Below are positions 35,679 to 43,772 of a stretch of 64,000 bases of DNA, one piece after another; within the stretch, counting starts at the first letter, position 1; every line of letters starts with the position of its first letter. The notes under the pieces were generated by a model. It had not been told where the DNA came from, searched no databases, and saw only the letters and a program-made list of their open reading frames with translations. The DNA is from Cohnella endophytica. GTDB taxonomy: Bacteria > Bacillota > Bacilli > Paenibacillales > Paenibacillaceae. The translations under genes and the position numbers were made by a program. Location: contig NZ_RBZM01000012.1 in the NCBI RefSeq assembly GCF_003628305.1, positions 1 to 64,000 on the forward strand, given 5' to 3'.

Positions 35679-36736
35679 ATCCGAATCTCCTCGCCTTTCG
35701 CGGCGGATTCGTAGATCGCGCTCAATATTTTCGTAATCTCGATGCCGTCCTCGACCGGACTGATCTGCGAAGCTCCGCCGGCGATGCAATCGATAAAATG
35801 GTCAATTTCGCCTTGGAATGCGGGAGCTCCGCTGAAGCCAGCCGCGCTGTCCGTTTGCGGTTGTACGTTCAAGATCGTATTATGCTTCTCCGTGACGATC
35901 GAGACCGTCGGGTCGATCTCGAATCCGCCTTTATCTCCATATAGCTTAACGTAGCCTTCGTCTTGCTTCGCATGTAGCGTATAACTCACGTCGACCAATA
36001 GCGAAGCGCCGTTCTCGAAACGGATAAGCGCGTTCGCCAAATCTTCAACCGTATTTTTGGAAGCATCGTAATCGGCCGCTTTGTAAAAAGACAAATGCTC
36101 GATGTTCGCCCGATTGCCCAACTTACTGTAGGTATTCGCGCTGACCGTCTTCGCCTTCGGACGCCCCATCAAATACCAGCACAGATCGATCACGTGCACT
36201 CCGATATCGATGAGCGGCCCGCCTCCGGAACGATCGACGTCCGCGAACCAGCCTCCCGGGTTGCCAAGACGGCGAATCGTGGAAGCTTTGGCGTAATAAA
36301 GCTCCCCAAATTCTCCTTCGTCGGCGAACCTGCGAAGCATTTGCACGTTCGGATCATATCTGCGTACGAATCCGACTTGAAGCAGCTTGCCGGATTTCCG
36401 TACGGCTTGCTCCATGGCGAGCGCTTCTTCCACCGTGCGCGCCATCGGTTTTTCCACAAGCACGTGTTTGCCCGCTTCAAGCGCGGCGATGCCGATCGAA
36501 GCGTGCGTGTTGTTCCATGTGCAGATGCTGACCGCGTCAATATCGGGATCCGCCAAGAGCTCGCGGTAATCCGAATAAGACTTGTCCGCTCCGTATTTGG
36601 CGGCGACTTGCTTAGCCCTCGTTTCGTTTACGTCGCATATCGCGACGATGATCGAGCGGGGATTGCTAGCGTAGGCATTCAGATGATACTCCGAGATCGA
36701 TCCGGTTCCAATGACGCCGATGCGAAACGGTTTCAT
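35675..36736 (-). CDS. Gfo/Idh/MocA family oxidoreductase
   Basis: The product (about 353 residues) has the Rossmann motif GVIGTGSISEYHL, the EKP motif VLVEKPMARTVEEA and the downstream GGPLIDIGVHVIDL region that carries the catalytic His/Asp in inositol dehydrogenase-like enzymes. The ATG at 36736 is preferred to a GTG at 36748 because AGGAG would be too close to the latter. First gene of the operon; the divergent AraC regulator at 36871 is its likely activator. Confidence 0.9.
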   Translation of the reverse strand: MKPFRIGVIGTGSISEYHLNAYASNPRSIIVAICDVNETRAKQVAAKYGADKSYSDYRELLADPDIDAVSICTWNNTHASIGIAALEAGKHVLVEKPMARTVEEALAMEQAVRKSGKLLQVGFVRRYDPNVQMLRRFADEGEFGELYYAKASTIRRLGNPGGWFADVDRSGGGPLIDIGVHVIDLCWYLMGRPKAKTVSANTYSKLGNRANIEHLSFYKAADYDASKNTVEDLANALIRFENGASLLVDVSYTLHAKQDEGYVKLYGDKGGFEIDPTVSIVTEKHNTILNVQPQTDSAAGFSGAPAFQGEIDHFIDCIAGGASQISPVEDGIEITKILSAIYESAAKGEEIRI

Positions 36737-36791
36737 ACGGTTCAACACTCTCCTATGGCTTGGCCCTATCGTTATCCTTCTTAATTCGTAT

Positions 36792-36797
36792 TATAAT
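36792..36797 (+). promoter_or_regulatory. -10 element of the AraC regulator gene
   Basis: A perfect TATAAT lies 74 bp before the TTG start at 36871; no good -35 was found. If used, the transcript starts near 36804, which excludes the upstream in-frame start codons. Confidence 0.5.
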
Positions 36798-36870
36798 GGG
36801 ATTAACCGCGTTCGCCATGAATAACCATGCTCTATATTTGCACGATCGTGCGGCTCTAGGAGGCGTTGAA

Positions 36871-37749
36871 TTGGAGAAGCTGGCTGCTTTGCGCGAGCAC
36901 ATGCCGATGCCCGATCCGTCATTCCCGATCAAGATCCATCCCGCCGGGAACCAGGGCTTGGCTGAGGGCGCGACATTATTCCCCCATCACTGGCACGAAC
37001 ATATGGAATTCCTGTATTTCGTCTCGGGAAAAGCGACGATAGAGTGCGGTTCCGTCCCTTTTTCCTTTCAAACCGGCGATCTATGCGTCGTAAATAGCAA
37101 CGAGCTGCACTACGGAATCAGCGGTTCGGAAGATTTGTCTTATCATGCCATGATCGTCGACATCTCTCTGCTCCATAGCCATTCCGAGGACGCCATCGAG
37201 ACGAAGTTCATCGCCCCGATTACCCATAACCGGATTCTCTTCCAGAACCGGATCTCCGATGACGCGGAAATTACGCGTAACCTACATGCAATCATCGGGG
37301 AACTGGAACGGAAGGAACTCGGATACGAGCTCGCGATCAAGTCGCACCTCTACGGACTCCTCGCTCTGCTGGTCCGCAAGTATGTCTCGACGCTGCGGGA
37401 GCAGGACGAATACCGTACGCGCCTGAAGGAATTAGAGAGACTTGCGCCCGTGTTTTCCTACATCGACGAGCATTATAAAGACAAGCTGACCGTGCAGCGG
37501 TTAGCTGACCAGGCTGGACTTAGCCGTTTCCATTTCAGTCGGCTGTTCAAGCGAATAACGGACAAATCGCTCGTCGAATACTTGAACCTGGTGCGCATCA
37601 ACAAATCAGAGAGCCTGCTCCGCAGCAAGCGGTTGACCATTTCCGAGATCGCGCTGGCTACGGGGTTCAACGATATTTATTATTTCAGCCGCACGTTCAA
37701 GAAGCTCAAGAAAGTGTCCCCCTCGGAGTGGCGCAATATCGAGGCTTGA
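36871..37749 (+). CDS. AraC family regulator with cupin sensor
   Basis: The product (292 residues) has an N-terminal AraC_binding cupin (FPHHWHEHMEFLYFVSG, GDLCVVNSNELHYG) and a C-terminal double helix-turn-helix (LTVQRLADQAGLSRFHFSRLF and ISEIALATGFNDIYYFSRTFK). The TTG at 36871 is chosen because AGGAGG is seven bases upstream and it gives the usual length; an open frame extends to 36760 but starts before the likely transcription start. It is divergent from the oxidoreductase/isomerase operon and probably controls it in response to a sugar or cyclitol. Confidence 0.9.
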   Translation: MEKLAALREHMPMPDPSFPIKIHPAGNQGLAEGATLFPHHWHEHMEFLYFVSGKATIECGSVPFSFQTGDLCVVNSNELHYGISGSEDLSYHAMIVDISLLHSHSEDAIETKFIAPITHNRILFQNRISDDAEITRNLHAIIGELERKELGYELAIKSHLYGLLALLVRKYVSTLREQDEYRTRLKELERLAPVFSYIDEHYKDKLTVQRLADQAGLSRFHFSRLFKRITDKSLVEYLNLVRINKSESLLRSKRLTISEIALATGFNDIYYFSRTFKKLKKVSPSEWRNIEA

Positions 37750-37791
37750 GCTTCGGCTTTCACCCTCCATCCCGTTTCATGCGTCCATCTC

Positions 37792-38361
37792 TTAACGCAC
37801 CATCCGGTTTTTCGTAAAACGGTTCGCGTAAGACGAGGCCACGCAAGCATCCGGCTTCACGCGAGGCGCGTACATCCCCATCGCTTCGACCCGATCCACC
37901 ATCTCCTGCACGTACATCGCCGTCTTGTTGACGACCGGCTCCGTTCCCGCGTCGATATCGATGAACGTCTCTAGCATCGCGCCTTGATAGAGGTACGGCA
38001 ATAGCGGCTCCTCCATCCGGCTTACCGCCTTCGAGTCGAAATATCCCGCCACCCGCTGCGAGAACGACGTCTCCAGCGTTAATTTTTCCCGAATCGAATT
38101 CAACTGTCTCGGAATCGCCAACTGACGGTAACAAGCCCATGCCCCTCTCCCGATCCGATGAATGACGATTCCCGTGACGAATTTCGTTTGTCCGCGATGG
38201 ACTTGGCTATCCGTTCCGATCACGAACTGGTATGCGCCCTTCGGGTCCTTGGAAATGAAACGCACAATCCGCTCTAGCACATGGTCAAGACTCATATCGA
38301 TCTCGGACAAATTCTGAAAGCATAGTTCATCCCACGTCGAGATCGTGCTCATCATCGTCAT
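37792..38361 (-). CDS. YkuK-like RNase H-fold protein (DUF458)
   Basis: The product (about 189 residues) carries the hallmark QFVIGTDSQVHRG with an RNase H-like acidic start, followed by VTGIVIHRIGRGAW and the FIDIDAG segment, as in the YkuK/DUF458 family. A nuclease activity has not been established for the family. The ATG at 38361 has AGAGG eight bases upstream; a GTG three codons earlier overlaps that site. It is convergent with the AraC gene. Confidence 0.85.
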   Translation of the reverse strand: MTMMSTISTWDELCFQNLSEIDMSLDHVLERIVRFISKDPKGAYQFVIGTDSQVHRGQTKFVTGIVIHRIGRGAWACYRQLAIPRQLNSIREKLTLETSFSQRVAGYFDSKAVSRMEEPLLPYLYQGAMLETFIDIDAGTEPVVNKTAMYVQEMVDRVEAMGMYAPRVKPDACVASSYANRFTKNRMVR

Positions 38362-38483
38362 CGCTTTCACCTCTGTCCCGCATGCTGTCTTACATAAGTT
38401 ATTGTATGGCGATGCAGCGCCGGCTCGAACCGCCGCGAAGGCTGTTTCTTAACCGAATCCGGGGGGCTTGTTTGTCGAATGAT

Positions 38484-38512
38484 TTTACTCGTTCGTCGAA
38501 GATCACTATAAT
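38484..38512 (+). promoter_or_regulatory. Promoter of mqnB-mqnD
   Basis: TTTACT (38484-38489), a 17-bp spacer and TATAAT (38507-38512) form a plausible sigma-A promoter 45 bp before the mqnB ATG. Confidence 0.65.
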
Positions 38513-38556
38513 TAGTAAAGTAGATTTCAACTTTCTGCCCAACCGAAGGGGATCAT

Positions 38557-39210
38557 ATGGATAAAAAAGTACTGGTCATGACAGCAGTCGATGCGGAAAA
38601 AGAGGCCATTCAGCGCGGATTGCGAGGGGATAGTCGGTTCGATGTCGTGGCGGCGGGAGTGGGGCCGGTTGCCGCCGCCGTTAGTACGGCGATGGCGTTA
38701 AGCTCCGCCTCTTCGCCGTATTCGCTTGTCATTAGCGCGGGAATCGCGGGCGGATTCGTCGGTGCGGCTCCGGTCGGCTCGCTCGTCGTTGCCAGCGAGT
38801 CGATCGCCGCCGATCTTGGCGCGGAAACTCCGGACGGCTTCGCCGCGGTGGACAAGCTCGGCTTCGGTACGAACCGACTGCCCGTAAACCGGGAGCTCGC
38901 GCTCGGATTAACGGATAGGCTTACCGCGGCCGGATGGGTCACTTGTTATGCGCCCGTCCTGACTTTATCCACGGTTACGGGAACGGCGGAGACAGCCGCC
39001 GAGCTGGCCAAGCGCGCGCCCGGCGCCGCCGCGGAAGCGATGGAGGGCTACGGCGTCGCCGAAGCCGCTCATCGTGTCGGAATTCCATTCTTGGAAATAC
39101 GCGCAATCTCGAACGCGGTAGGGCCGCGCGACAGGTCCGCCTGGAAGCTAGGCGATGCCTTCGCCGCGCTCGAAGCCGCAGGTACTCATCTAACGGAGGT
39201 CATCTTATGA
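38557..39210 (+). CDS. mqnB: Futalosine hydrolase
   Basis: The 217-residue enzyme belongs to the nucleoside phosphorylase/MTAN superfamily, with GVGPVAAAVSTA, ISAGIAGGF, and the C-terminal EAMEGYGVAEAAHR and EIRAISNAVGPRDR motifs that bind the ribosyl group. It cleaves futalosine to hypoxanthine and dehypoxanthine futalosine in the alternative menaquinone pathway. AAGGGG lies six bases before the ATG. It overlaps mqnD by ATGA, and this adjacency strongly supports the MqnB assignment over a general nucleosidase. Confidence 0.9.
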   Translation: MDKKVLVMTAVDAEKEAIQRGLRGDSRFDVVAAGVGPVAAAVSTAMALSSASSPYSLVISAGIAGGFVGAAPVGSLVVASESIAADLGAETPDGFAAVDKLGFGTNRLPVNRELALGLTDRLTAAGWVTCYAPVLTLSTVTGTAETAAELAKRAPGAAAEAMEGYGVAEAAHRVGIPFLEIRAISNAVGPRDRSAWKLGDAFAALEAAGTHLTEVIL

Positions 39211-40040
39211 AAATCGCCTACTCTCCTTGCCCGAACGATACATTCGTCTTCCATGCCCTCGTGCATGGATTAGTGCCGGACTCTCCTTCCTTCGACGTTA
39301 CCTACGCCGATATCGATATTACGAACAATCTTGCGGCAACGAACAACGAGCTCGACATTCTCAAAATCTCTTATGCCGCATTGCCATGGATTTTACCTGA
39401 ATACAAGCTTGTCCCTTGCGGCGGTGCGCTCGGCCGAGGCTGCGGCCCGCTCGTGCTAACGGCAGGCTCCTCTCCGAACAGTGCCGCCGACCTGTCCGGC
39501 AAGCGCGTCGCAGTGCCGAGCGAACGCTCGACGGCTTATTTGCTGTTCCGCTTATGGGCTGCGCAGAACGTTCCCGGCGGCGTCGGCGAGATCGTCGTCA
39601 TGCCATTCCACGAGATCATGCCGGCCGTTCGCGACGGCTTGATCGATGCCGGACTCGTTATCCACGAAGCGCGGTTCACGTACGGCAATTACGGACTTGC
39701 TCAAGTCGTCGATCTCGGTAGCTGGTGGGAATCCGATACCGGCTTGCCTATTCCGCTTGGCGCGATTATCGCCCGCCGCTCCTTGGACCTCGAGCAAATC
39801 CGCGGTTGGATTCAAGCATCCGTTCATTATGCATGGGAGCATCCGGATGCGTCGCGGGAATACGTCATGGCCCATGCCCAGGAGATGGATGCCGGCGTCG
39901 CGCAATCGCATATCGATCTGTACGTGAACGAATTCACCGCGGATCTTGGGGACGACGGCTTCGCCGCGGTCTCCACCTTGCTGCAACGGGCTATGGACGA
40001 GGGACTCGTGCCGCGGATGGATCTCGCATCGCTTCGTTGA
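39207..40040 (+). CDS. mqnD: 1,4-dihydroxy-6-naphthoate synthase
   Basis: The 277-residue protein starts MKIAYSPCPNDTFVFHALVHG, which is typical of MqnD, and has the DITNNLAATNNELDILKISYAA and GCGPLV segments of the periplasmic-binding-like fold. MqnD converts cyclic dehypoxanthine futalosine to 1,4-dihydroxy-6-naphthoate. The ATG at 39207 overlaps the mqnB stop and has GGAGG upstream; the long upstream frame back to 38934 is a shadow of mqnB. A strong terminator follows. Confidence 0.92.
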   Translation: MKIAYSPCPNDTFVFHALVHGLVPDSPSFDVTYADIDITNNLAATNNELDILKISYAALPWILPEYKLVPCGGALGRGCGPLVLTAGSSPNSAADLSGKRVAVPSERSTAYLLFRLWAAQNVPGGVGEIVVMPFHEIMPAVRDGLIDAGLVIHEARFTYGNYGLAQVVDLGSWWESDTGLPIPLGAIIARRSLDLEQIRGWIQASVHYAWEHPDASREYVMAHAQEMDAGVAQSHIDLYVNEFTADLGDDGFAAVSTLLQRAMDEGLVPRMDLASLR

Positions 40041-40049
40041 TCGCAATCA

Positions 40050-40102
40050 AAAAAACCTCCGGAACCCGCGCTAAACTGTGCTAGCGGATTCCGGAGGTTT
40101 TT
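40050..40102. terminator. Bidirectional terminator between mqnD and tetR gene
   Basis: AAAAACCTCCGGAA pairs with TTCCGGAGGTTTTT, with an additional inner CCGC/GCGG step. It serves mqnBD from the left and the ABC/TetR operon from the right. Confidence 0.92.
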
Positions 40103-40113
40103 CATTTGCTCGT

Positions 40114-40689
40114 TCATTTATTTGGGGGATCGACTAAGATACCGTGATAGAAAATCGTCGTCAATTGTTCTTTAACCGTCTGGATGTTGCCCATCTGAAA
40201 TAACGCATCGGTTCGGGACACGTATTCTTTAAGAAACCTGAGGAACGACATGACCACGATCGGGGATAAGTCTTTGCGAATTTGACCCTTCTGCTGGCCT
40301 TCGAGAATAAGTTGCTCGAATCGGGGCATCGCTTGGCCCATTCCGGTTTCGAGGATCTTGTCCATCAGTTGCGGATATCCCGACTGTAAATCCTTTATGA
40401 AAGCTTCGGATATCTCGATGTTCATGAAGCGCGAATCCGCCAGCTTATTCAAGGCATCCAACGGATCGCTCGCTTCGCGTACCGCGCGATCGAACAACGC
40501 CATGCTTTCGGCGATCACGTCGTCGATTACGGCGTCCAGCAGACCTTCTTTGTTGCCGAACGTATTGTATAAAGTCATTTTGGATACGGGGACGGCTTCG
40601 GCGATTTGTTCCATGGACACGTCTGAAATCCCTTTGCCGAGAAACAGCTTTTTCCCCGTATGAATGATGGCTGCGCGCTTGCGGCTCAT
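40114..40689 (-). CDS. TetR family transcriptional regulator
   Basis: The 191-residue protein has a TetR-type N-terminal helix-turn-helix (FLGKGISDVSMEQIAEAVPVSKMTLYNTFGNKEGLL) and a helical ligand-binding domain. It is the last gene of a leftward operon after the ABC exporter genes, so it probably represses that operon through the palindrome at 42440-42469. Confidence 0.9.
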   Translation of the reverse strand: MSRKRAAIIHTGKKLFLGKGISDVSMEQIAEAVPVSKMTLYNTFGNKEGLLDAVIDDVIAESMALFDRAVREASDPLDALNKLADSRFMNIEISEAFIKDLQSGYPQLMDKILETGMGQAMPRFEQLILEGQQKGQIRKDLSPIVVMSFLRFLKEYVSRTDALFQMGNIQTVKEQLTTIFYHGILVDPPNK

Positions 40690-40714
40690 GCTTCCTCGCC
40701 CCTTCGGTACTATC

Positions 40715-41506
40715 TTACAAGTCCCGCTTCAAGAGCGCAACCCAGCCCGCGGCGCTGCCGAGCGCGAATAAAGCCGCCGCAGTTACGATCGCCCCGGCAT
40801 TCATGCCCCCGCCTTGGCTTAGGGAAAAAGCGTCGAACAAATGGAAGAGGCTGATCTTGGCCATCCAGTCCAGACGATCCCCGAAACCCGCCATCAGATT
40901 AAACAGAAACATGAGCAGAACGATTCCGATACCCAGAGACAACCCCGAGCGTTCCGAAGAAAGCCATGGCGTAAGAGCATACCCGATTCCCATGAAAGCT
41001 AGGGCGATGAACAATCCCGCGGCGGCTACGCTTGTAACGGCACCTACATCCGTGAGCGAATCCGTTACTTTGCCCGCGATGATCGTCGCAGCGTAAGCCG
41101 CGATCGAAATCGCGATAACTTGCGCGACATGCGAGCCCCATTTGGCCCAATAGATTGCCGTCCGGCTGCGAGGCAGGGTAAACAGAAATTCAGCCGTTTG
41201 CCGGTCGCGTTCTTTTACTATGCCTCCGATCGACCAGTTCATGGCGAAGAATCCTAGCAACAAGACGTAGAACGTATAAGGTTCGCTCGATATCCAGCCT
41301 TCGAACGTAGAGAAGCTTTCCGGATGAATGCCGAAACCCTCAAGCATGCCTTGGGGCATCTGTTTCATCATCTTCTCCATATCAGGATTGTTCAGATAGA
41401 GATGGCCTATTCCCGCGAATAATGCTTGCAGAAATACCACCGCCGCGGCTCCGATCCAGAAACTGCGCCTATTCTGGCGCGATTCGAACATCGCGAAGTG
41501 CAACAT
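40715..41506 (-). CDS. ABC-2 type exporter permease
   Basis: The product (about 263 residues) has six hydrophobic segments and the layout of ABC-2 permeases, with a large loop after helix 1 and a KERDRQTAEFLFTLPRSR segment that is typical for the coupling region. The ATG at 41506 has GAAGGAGGGG upstream; the longer frame to 41551 runs inside the ATPase gene. It works with the ATPase encoded just upstream; substrate unknown. Confidence 0.88.
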   Translation of the reverse strand: MLHFAMFESRQNRRSFWIGAAAVVFLQALFAGIGHLYLNNPDMEKMMKQMPQGMLEGFGIHPESFSTFEGWISSEPYTFYVLLLGFFAMNWSIGGIVKERDRQTAEFLFTLPRSRTAIYWAKWGSHVAQVIAISIAAYAATIIAGKVTDSLTDVGAVTSVAAAGLFIALAFMGIGYALTPWLSSERSGLSLGIGIVLLMFLFNLMAGFGDRLDWMAKISLFHLFDAFSLSQGGGMNAGAIVTAAALFALGSAAGWVALLKRDL

Positions 41507-41507
41507 T

Positions 41508-42425
41508 TTATCGTTCCCCTCCTTCGCGATCTTCGGTCTTCCGATACTCATCCATGAACCGTTCCTCCAGCGTAGGTCGCCTTATATTCAGATCCGCAAG
41601 CGGCTTATCCGCTAACAGCTTAAGAGTTTCCTGCAAAGACTCCCCGATATGGAACACATGGTGCCCCTGCGAGAATTGCGCCTCCGGATCCAACCGCAAC
41701 AATCCGTAGGCCTCTCTAAGGTCGCCTTCCGCTTGAAATTTCGCTTCGATTCGGTGTCCGCCCTTTGCCGTGATTTCCTCTACCGTCGCCACGTTCACGA
41801 GCTTTCCCTCCCGAATAATGGCTACCCGGTCGCATAGCTTCTCGACTTCCGTCAGCACGTGCGTCGAGAAAAACACCGTCGTGCCGCGCGTCTCGTTCAA
41901 CTCGCGCAACAAAGCGTAAAATTCTTGCTGCATAAGCGGATCGAGTCCCGACGTCGGCTCGTCGAGGACGAGCAGCTCGGGCTCGTGCAGAATGCTCAGG
42001 AGAATGCCGAGCTTCTTGCGGTTCCCTAGCGAATACGATTTGATCTTGGCTTTCATATCCCATTGGAGACGCTCGGCGTATTTCAGCGCGGGAGAACGCG
42101 CCAGGTCGACGCCATGAGCCGCCGCCGCGAATTCGAGCGCTTGCTTGCCCGTCATGTCCGGATAAAGCCGGATTTCCGAAGGTAAATATCCGATGCGCCG
42201 GCGAAGCTTCGGATGATCGCCCGCGATTCGCGTACCTAGAACGAAAAGCTCGCCGGAGGTGGGCGCGATCAGTTGCAACAGCATGCGAATTGTCGTCGAT
42301 TTCCCTGCCCCGTTCGGGCCGATGAATCCGAAGATTTCTCCCTCCCTAACCTCTAAATCCAAGCTTTGCACGCCTTTGCCGTTTCCATACCTTTTCGTAA
42401 GCTGTCGTGCTTGGATTACCGACAT
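41508..42425 (-). CDS. ABC exporter ATP-binding protein
   Basis: The 305-residue ATPase has Walker A GPNGAGKST (near residue 37), a signature motif of the degenerate form YSLGNRKKLG, Walker B LLVLDEPTSGLD and a switch His in FFSTHVLTEVE. The C-terminal 80 residues are the extension typical of drug/bacitracin-type exporters. GGAGG is seven bases before the ATG. First gene of an operon with permease and TetR repressor. Confidence 0.93.
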   Translation of the reverse strand: MSVIQARQLTKRYGNGKGVQSLDLEVREGEIFGFIGPNGAGKSTTIRMLLQLIAPTSGELFVLGTRIAGDHPKLRRRIGYLPSEIRLYPDMTGKQALEFAAAAHGVDLARSPALKYAERLQWDMKAKIKSYSLGNRKKLGILLSILHEPELLVLDEPTSGLDPLMQQEFYALLRELNETRGTTVFFSTHVLTEVEKLCDRVAIIREGKLVNVATVEEITAKGGHRIEAKFQAEGDLREAYGLLRLDPEAQFSQGHHVFHIGESLQETLKLLADKPLADLNIRRPTLEERFMDEYRKTEDREGGER

Positions 42426-42439
42426 GATCGCGCCTCCGA

Positions 42440-42469
42440 TTTATACTATTTTAATGATTGTAGTATAAA
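42440..42469. promoter_or_regulatory. Palindromic operator candidate for the TetR regulator
   Basis: TTTATACTA (42440-42448) and TAGTATAAA (42461-42469) are perfect 9-bp inverted arms separated by 12 bp, 15 bp ahead of the ATPase start. The AT-rich arms overlap possible promoter elements. A TetR dimer pair could bind here; the assignment rests on position only. Confidence 0.6.
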
Positions 42470-42630
42470 ATATGCTCTTTATACGATAAATAGTCAACCT
42501 AATTGTACGAGATGATGTACCCGCGTCACTCTTTAGCAAACTCCATTGCGACAATTAATGCGGGCAAAAGTTCGGCAGTCGGCGTTATCAGCTTCGACAA
42601 CCGTATTAGGTTGCTGCGGCGTGTGGCTGA

Positions 42631-43077
42631 TAGCGGAACAGGCTTCCGTTATTTCGGTGGCTTGGGCTACGGCGTGGATGATAGCGGAACAGGCTTCCGC
42701 TATTTCGGCGTATCGGGTTACGGCGTGGCTCATAGCGGAACAGGCTTCCGCTATTTCGGCGTATCTGGCTACGGCGAAGCTGATAGCGGAACAGACTTCC
42801 GCTATTTCGGCGTATCGGGTTACGGTGTGGCTCATAGCGGAACAGGCTTCCGCTATTTCGGCGAATTGGGCTATGGCGTGGCTCATAGCGGAACAGGCTT
42901 CCGCTATTTCGGTGGATTGGGCTAAGGCATGGATAATAGCGGAACAGACTTCCGCTATTTCGGTGGATTGGGCGATATGGTGGTCATTAGCGGAATGAGG
43001 TTCCGTTATTTCGTCGAATTGGGCTAACCCGAGGCTGACAGCGGAACAGGTTTCCGCTATTTCGGCGGATTGAGAGA
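42631..43077. repeat. Tandem array D: nine 51-bp units with a hairpin
   Basis: TAGCGGAA recurs at 42631, 42682, 42733, 42784, 42835, 42886, 42937, 42988 and (as CAGCGGAA) 43039, exactly 51 bp apart. Each unit holds the hairpin AGCGGAA-CAGGC-TTCCGCT (7-bp stem, 5-base loop). Unit-to-unit changes concentrate outside the stem. Loop changes (CAGAC, TGAGG) leave most of the stem intact. The remaining part of the unit (TTTCGG...GGCTAYGGCGTGG) is less conserved. Confidence 0.95.
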
Positions 43078-43132
43078 TGAGGCAGATCAGCGCGCGATGT
43101 GTGACGGTCGGAGGTCGATGTGTGATGGTTGG

Positions 43133-43222
43133 GATGTAGAGTTTACGGTTCGGAGTTCGATTTGTGATTTTTCGGAGGTCGATGTTTGATTCGGATGTAG
43201 AGTTTACGGTTCGGAGGTCGAT
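43133..43222. repeat. Two 61-bp direct repeats
   Basis: GATGTAGAGTTTACGGTTCG occurs at 43133 and 43194, followed in both by GAG(G/T)TCGAT. Shorter GGAGGTCGATG pieces are also scattered from 43110 to 43180. This is a degenerate direct repeat block continuing array D. Confidence 0.8.
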
Positions 43223-43330
43223 GTGAAAGTTTAAAGGTCAATGAGATTATAGCGAGTTAGGTTGAGGGTGCAGCTTCAATTTCTAAATACGTGTGTAAGT
43301 ATATTGAAGCGATTCTCACCTCGAAGTATT

Positions 43331-43516
43331 AGCGGTCTTTTATGCCGCTATAAATCGGTTAAGGACTGGAATGGGACTGATAGCGGCAACTTTTACCGTT
43401 ATATGAGTGGAAAATCGCTATAATCGCCGTTGGAGATGACTTTAGCGACAATAAGGGACGTTATTCAACAGGAAGTCCCCTTAATTGAAGTAATAGCGGC
43501 AATAAATGCCGCTAAA
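43331..43516. repeat. Scattered TAGCGG/CCGCTA hairpins
   Basis: Three inverted repeats resemble the stem of array D: TAGCGG with CCGCTA near 43331-43351, ATAGCGG with CCGTTAT near 43380-43402, and TAGCGGCA-ATAAA-TGCCGCTA near 43494-43514 (8-bp stem). They may be worn relatives of array D units or independent REP-like elements. Confidence 0.65.
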
Positions 43517-43554
43517 TGATTCAAGACGTCGAGCTGGACCAGCGTCGCGGGTTC

Positions 43555-43626
43555 GCAGGTCGGCTTTCGACGCTCGTCGCAGGTCGGCTTTCGACGCTCG
43601 TCGCCGATCAGCTTTCGAGGCTCATC
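43555..43626. repeat. Triple 24-bp direct repeat
   Basis: GCAGGTCGGCTTTCGACGCT plus CGTC is repeated at 43555 and 43579, and a diverged third copy is at 43603. The GGC-TTTCG-ACGCT part can fold weakly. No gene is associated. Confidence 0.8.
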
Positions 43627-43772
43627 TCCGATCTCTCTTCGTCGGTCATCGGTCGTCGGTCGCCGGGCAATCGCCGCACTAACATTCAGCGGTCAATCCC
43701 CCCAGCTATTGCGGTTTAACCGTCACCATTCGCCGCTCGTTCCTTAAACCGTCAGCCTTCACTTCACCTTAC

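Larger units (their letters stand above)
42470..43772. other. 1.3-kb gene-free repeat region
   Basis: No real gene is visible; the open frames at 42503-42998 are translations of array D and have no ribosome binding site. The stretch contains, in order, array D, two 61-bp direct repeats, several scattered TAGCGG/CCGCTA hairpins, and a triple 24-bp repeat, all listed separately. It is the largest non-coding block in the window. Confidence 0.8.

Noticed and set aside
36760..36870. Longer N-terminus of the AraC regulator
   Set aside because: It would start upstream of the likely -10 element and lacks a ribosome binding site; TTG 36871 has AGGAGG at seven bases.
38934..39206. N-terminal extension of mqnD
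   Set aside because: It lies in the mqnB gene in another frame; the ATG at 39207 with GGAGG and ATGA overlap gives a standard MqnD.
42503..42998. Long open frames through array D as a Gly/Tyr-rich repeat protein
   Set aside because: A 51-bp period keeps frames open by itself (17 codons); more than one frame and both strands are open, and there is no ribosome binding site.
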